This document shows, one piece after another, positions 5,479-8,196 of a DNA stretch of 8,196 nt; within the stretch, counting starts at the first letter, position 1; every line of letters starts with the position of its first letter. Below the pieces are notes generated by a model. That model searched no databases. It saw only the letters and a program-made list of their open reading frames with translations, and was not told the DNA's origin. This DNA comes from CAYGDT01 sp964348745. GTDB lineage: Bacteria > Patescibacteriota > Gracilibacteria > Peribacterales > Peribacteraceae. The DNA lies in the NCBI GenBank assembly GCA_964348745.1, contig CAYGDT010000063.1:1-8196 (forward strand), given 5' to 3'. The translations under genes and the position numbers were made by a program.

Positions 5479-7568
5479 ACACAATCCAGAGGATCGACGT
5501 CGATCACTGCATCGGAAACATCCATGCCTTTGATCACAGACCTTGGATCATTGCCTCGAATAAAAATATGCCACTCCTTTCCGCCTCCAAAGAGCGTAGG
5601 AGCGCAGCTGATTGCGTGATTGGAAGAATTCTGAAGAATCGTTGCAGTAAGAATCTGCGCTCTGCGTTTAACATCGGGACCTCGAAGAATCAAACGAATC
5701 ATCGAAGTCACCGGAGGGTAGCCAGCTGCTTCGCGCATCTTCAATTCCTGATCAAGGTAGTCTCTGGTTTTATGGAATGCAGCGAACTTAACTTCTATCG
5801 CCTCCGGCCGGAACGTCTGCACTATCACTTCACCGGGCTTCGATCTCCCTGATCGGCCTGTCAATTGAGTAAGGAGCTGAAATGTACGCTCGCCTGCTCT
5901 GAAATGCGGCAGAGACATTCCAACGTCGGCGATTAACACTGCTGCAAGTGTGACGTTCGGTAGATCAAGGCCTTTTACGACAGATTGCGTTCCAATGAGG
6001 ATATCGGCCTTGTTATCCAACATTGTCGTAAGCAGGTCGCGCATTTCATCGGGGTGGGTGAGTGTATCGCTATCCGCACGCAGAAGCCGTGCTGCGGGGA
6101 ATCGTCGTTTCAAAATATCCTCAACGCCGTGTGTTCCCGCACCGACAGCCCGAAGGTTTGAATTCCCGCACCCCGAACAGACAGAGGGTACGTCTGCGGT
6201 TGTTCCCGTTGTATGATCTTGGAGATAAGACTTCTGATTGTTTCGGTGAACGGTGAATGGTAATCCTGATTCCGGCGATACGACTCTTCGTCTGCATTCC
6301 AAGCAAATTAGCGATGTTGCAATACCTCTCCTGTTCAGAAACAGTACTGATTGCTCTTTGCGTGCAATGCGATCTTCGATTGCATCGAAGAGTGTGTTGC
6401 TGAAGGGGTAATTCGATCCAAATTGCACCTGTGCAAGGTCGATGACTTTCACAACAGGCAGTGTCGATGATCCGTAGCGCTGTGGTAGTTCAGCGAGAGC
6501 GTAGATGCCCTGCTGAACGCGGTACCATGTTTCCAGTGACGGGGTAGCTGAGCCTAGTACGAGTTTTGCACCGAATTGCTTGCACAACTGCTCAGCAGTT
6601 TCACGCGCATGATAACGGGGTGTTTGTTCATTCTTGTACGTCCATTCATGTTCTTCGTCGATGATCACCAATCCGAGATTTGTTACAGGTGCAAACAATG
6701 CACTCCGTGATCCGATCACGAGTTTAACATCACCGTATCGTATACGTTTCCATTGCGCCCTGCGTTGAGACGGCGTCAACCTGCTATGGAGCACCGCAAT
6801 ATGCTGTTCATCAATGAGTTTTATAAACCTGCGAATGGTTGTCTCAGTCAGTAAAATTTCGGGCACGAGTAGGATCGCCTGCCTGCCGCCTTCAATAACA
6901 TCTGCAATGAGCTCAGCATATACTTCGGTTTTTCCGCTACCGGTAATGCCAAACAGTAAACTTGTTCGGTTTTCTTTACAGAGGGAAGTCGCTGCAGCTC
7001 GCTGATCTATCGAAAGATTTGGTCTATGGAGTGAGGGGAGGGGATTGTGAGAATCTTCTTCTTGCCGTAATTCTTGTACGATAATCCCCTGCTTCATAAG
7101 TGAACGAACGGTCACCTTGGTTACTCCTTCAGTGCGTAGAGTTTCCCATGGTACAAATCCCCTACTCCGAAGTAATTCAATAACTCTCTGCTGCATCTTT
7201 CCTCGAACCGCTTCGTCTCGGAGAAGGCAGTACCCTTCGATTGTCGAAGGGAGAAGTGCGTTCCACGGAGGACTCGGCAGGAATACGCGTATCGCTTGAC
7301 GCAGGCTGCAGCAGTAGTGCTCTGCCATCCACTGTGCAGTGCGAATATGAGCATGTGTGAGTAGTGGTTTTTTATGGAGTGCTTGCGATATTGATTTCAA
7401 GTCAAAGTCACCGATATCCTCCGATTGACCAATGACAATCCCCTCCGTTAGTTTATTGCGCAGAGGCACATGGACGAGTGTGCCGGCGCCGACTATGTCC
7501 GCTGACTCGTAGGTCAATCCTCCACCGATGCCGGCGGACTTGGCTGCAGTTACTACGTGAAGGCGCAT
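5475..7568 (-). CDS. priA: Primosomal protein N' (replication restart helicase PriA)
   Basis: PriA recognises stalled forks and reloads the replicative helicase. The 697-residue protein has the expected order: an N-terminal 3'-DNA-binding region (1-100), a winged-helix-like stretch (125-175), then a superfamily 2 helicase core with Walker A GITGSGKTE (207-215), DEEH (304-307), GSATPS (339-344), LFLNRRG (409-415), ILIGTQSVVKG (523-533) and QLTGRSGR (568-575). The C-terminal domain ends in VIDVDP. The zinc module is reduced: CLEC (422/425) and CSGC (464/467) remain, but the middle two Cys pairs are replaced by SPES and YLQD, so one of the two usual zinc sites is missing. The frame is open to an ATG at 7598, but a TATACT -10 lies inside that stretch, so I chose the ATG at 7568; MRLHVV also fits the family start. 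Confidence 0.97.
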   Translation of the reverse strand: MRLHVVTAAKSAGIGGGLTYESADIVGAGTLVHVPLRNKLTEGIVIGQSEDIGDFDLKSISQALHKKPLLTHAHIRTAQWMAEHYCCSLRQAIRVFLPSPPWNALLPSTIEGYCLLRDEAVRGKMQQRVIELLRSRGFVPWETLRTEGVTKVTVRSLMKQGIIVQELRQEEDSHNPLPSLHRPNLSIDQRAAATSLCKENRTSLLFGITGSGKTEVYAELIADVIEGGRQAILLVPEILLTETTIRRFIKLIDEQHIAVLHSRLTPSQRRAQWKRIRYGDVKLVIGSRSALFAPVTNLGLVIIDEEHEWTYKNEQTPRYHARETAEQLCKQFGAKLVLGSATPSLETWYRVQQGIYALAELPQRYGSSTLPVVKVIDLAQVQFGSNYPFSNTLFDAIEDRIARKEQSVLFLNRRGIATSLICLECRRRVVSPESGLPFTVHRNNQKSYLQDHTTGTTADVPSVCSGCGNSNLRAVGAGTHGVEDILKRRFPAARLLRADSDTLTHPDEMRDLLTTMLDNKADILIGTQSVVKGLDLPNVTLAAVLIADVGMSLPHFRAGERTFQLLTQLTGRSGRSKPGEVIVQTFRPEAIEVKFAAFHKTRDYLDQELKMREAAGYPPVTSMIRLILRGPDVKRRAQILTATILQNSSNHAISCAPTLFGGGKEWHIFIRGNDPRSVIKGMDVSDAVIDVDPLDCV

Positions 7569-7576
7569 GGGCGTGT

Positions 7577-7582
7577 AGTATA
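7577..7582 (-). promoter_or_regulatory. Candidate -10 box of a leaderless priA promoter
   Basis: TATACT on the minus strand ends 8 bases before the priA ATG at 7568, placing the likely transcription start at or within a base or two of the start codon. No good -35 is visible at 16-18 bases further upstream. No Shine-Dalgarno sequence precedes the ATG. Confidence 0.45.
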
Positions 7583-7620
7583 CAACAAAAAGTGGCACGT
7601 ACTACCACAGTCGTAGCTGC

Positions 7621-7647
7621 CTAAAAGAAAAGGCTGGCCTGCCAGCC
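7621..7647 (-). terminator. Rho-independent terminator after the RNHCP gene
   Basis: Read on the minus strand, GGCTGG-CAGG-CCAGCC (6-base GC-rich stem, 4-base loop, 7632-7647) is followed at once by TTTTCTTTT. It lies about 50 bases after the RNHCP stop and upstream of the priA promoter, so it separates the two transcripts. One stem arm is shared with the hairpin repeat at 7642-7672. Confidence 0.75.
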
Positions 7648-7672
7648 GTAGCTCCATTGGAGCGAAGGCTGG
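7642..7672. repeat. GTAG-type hairpin repeat, copy 2
   Basis: Outer stem CCAGCC/GGCTGG (7642-7647 with 7667-7672) and inner stem GCTCC/GGAGC (7651-7655 with 7659-7663) are separated by GTA facing GAA, with a 3-base loop ATT. This is the architecture of the hairpin at 2316-2349, with different but still complementary stems. The left arm CCAGCC can instead pair with GGCTGG at 7632-7637, forming the adjoining terminator, so the two folds exclude each other. Confidence 0.7.
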
Positions 7673-7698
7673 TCGTTGACAGAACATAAATGCAGCTC

Positions 7699-8019
7699 TT
7701 AAACAGATGCTGCCTGTGCCGATATATTGCCTACTTGCATCGCATGTATGATTGCATCTTGATTATCGTCGGTGGCAGTTCTATTTGACCGCTTGAAACC
7801 GCAGTTAGAGCACTCATGTATGATATACATCAATCCGCTTCGAGTTTCGATCGCAATTGGTTCCATCAAACCTTTGCATTCGCACGATCTACTACCTGGC
7901 TCTCTGTCAACATGTGCTGAACATAGGCAATGATTGCAATGGTTTCTTGTACCAGAACGTATTGGCTCAACATGAGTACCACAATTCAAGCAGTCAAAGC
8001 TTTCTAAAACACGCTTCAT
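7699..8019 (-). CDS. RNHCP-domain zinc-binding protein
   Basis: A 106-residue protein matching the RNHCP domain, named after its conserved Arg-Asn-His-Cys-Pro. Here the motif reads RNHCNHCLCSAHVD (25-38), with the proline replaced by Asn. A CLNC pair (10/13) precedes it; CECKGLMEPI (46-55) and CSNCGFKRSN (70-79) follow, with the spacing typical of the family. The paired cysteines suggest one or two zinc ribbons. The biochemical role of the family is not known to me, and I give none. I chose the ATG at 8019 because it lies 7 bases after a perfect TATAAT; the ATG at 8055 lies within the -35 region and cannot be on that transcript. The gene has its own promoter and terminator, so it is monocistronic. 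tRNA-Pro lies upstream on the same strand, 99 bases away. Confidence 0.85.
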   Translation of the reverse strand: MKRVLESFDCLNCGTHVEPIRSGTRNHCNHCLCSAHVDREPGSRSCECKGLMEPIAIETRSGLMYIIHECSNCGFKRSNRTATDDNQDAIIHAMQVGNISAQAASV

Positions 8020-8026
8020 ATATAGT

Positions 8027-8055
8027 ATTATAACATATAGAGAACAAAATAGCAA
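8027..8055 (-). promoter_or_regulatory. Sigma-70-type promoter of the RNHCP gene, leaderless
   Basis: On the minus strand TTGCTA (8050-8055), a 17-base spacer and a perfect TATAAT (8027-8032) are followed by 7 bases and then the ATG. Transcription would start at the A of the ATG or within one or two bases of it. This is the strongest promoter in the window. Confidence 0.75.
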
Positions 8056-8118
8056 ACATCAACTATTTTTACCGAGCAACCAATCATAGAATATGTCTGC
8101 GTGATCATTTATAAACAG

Positions 8119-8195
8119 TGGTCGGGGCGGCGGGACTCGAACTCGCGGCCTCCTGGTCCCAAACCAGGCGCTCTAGCCAACTGAGCTACGCCCCG
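8119..8195 (-). tRNA. tRNA-Pro (anticodon TGG)
   Basis: The reverse strand forms a complete cloverleaf: acceptor CGGGGCG/CGCCCCG, D-arm GCTC/GAGC, anticodon stem CCTGG/CCAGG with loop TTTGGGA (anticodon TGG), variable region AGGCC, T-arm GCGAG-TTCGAGT-CCCGC, A73 and an encoded CCA at 8119-8121. The C1-G72 pair is typical of bacterial tRNA-Pro. The T-stem has an A52-C62 mismatch where a G-C pair is usual. The gene ends one base before the window edge, so its promoter is not visible. Confidence 0.95.
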
Positions 8196-8196
8196 A

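Noticed and set aside
7569..7598. Longer PriA N-terminus from the ATG at 7598
   Set aside because: The -10 box lies within it, and the family begins with the MRLHVV-like strand at 7568.
8020..8055. Longer N-terminus for the RNHCP protein from the ATG at 8055
   Set aside because: It overlaps the -35 and -10 boxes, and the added residues (MLFCSLYVIILY) do not belong to the RNHCP family.

Overview
The window looks like a chromosomal stretch from a Candidate Phyla Radiation (Patescibacteria) bacterium, with Peribacteria/Peregrinibacteria as my best guess. The reasons are the TrmB-type regulator, short intergenic gaps, hardly any Shine-Dalgarno sequences, core genes with divergent or reduced features, and many small palindromic repeats. 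TGA is a stop codon here: it ends purQ and overlaps the start of the next gene. The lineages that read TGA as glycine (Gracilibacteria, Absconditabacteria) are therefore unlikely. The placement is inference from gene content, not from a tree.

Layout. Positions 80-835 (+) encode a TrmB-family regulator, convergent with an unrecognised 205-residue protein at 868-1485 (-). Positions 1486-1800 hold no gene but contain two palindromic repeat structures. Next comes a small OmpR/PhoB-type winged-helix protein (1801-2172, -) directly behind tRNA-Arg(TCT) (2187-2263, -). A 195-base divergent spacer with another hairpin repeat separates the tRNA from a rightward run: pyrH (UMP kinase), frr (ribosome recycling factor), purQ (FGAM synthase glutaminase subunit with an unassigned C-terminal extension) and a SpoU/TrmH-type RNA 2'-O-methyltransferase. 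The last gene meets priA (replication restart helicase, -) tail to tail with overlapping stop codons. Upstream of priA, on the same strand, lie a terminator and hairpin repeat, an RNHCP-domain zinc protein with a strong promoter, and tRNA-Pro(TGG) at the right edge.

How they fit together. The rightward run joins nucleotide supply (pyrH, purQ) to translation (frr, RNA methylation). The 12-base pyrH-frr gap, the 39-base frr-purQ gap and the 4-base purQ-methyltransferase overlap suggest one transcript. priA and the RNHCP gene each have a -10 box ending 7-8 bases before the ATG, so their mRNAs are probably leaderless; pyrH may be the same. No mobile-element gene, CRISPR array or defence system is visible. 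The points most worth a second look are the PurQ extension, the loss of one zinc site in PriA, the leaderless promoter geometry, and the hairpin repeats whose stems differ in sequence but keep their pairing.
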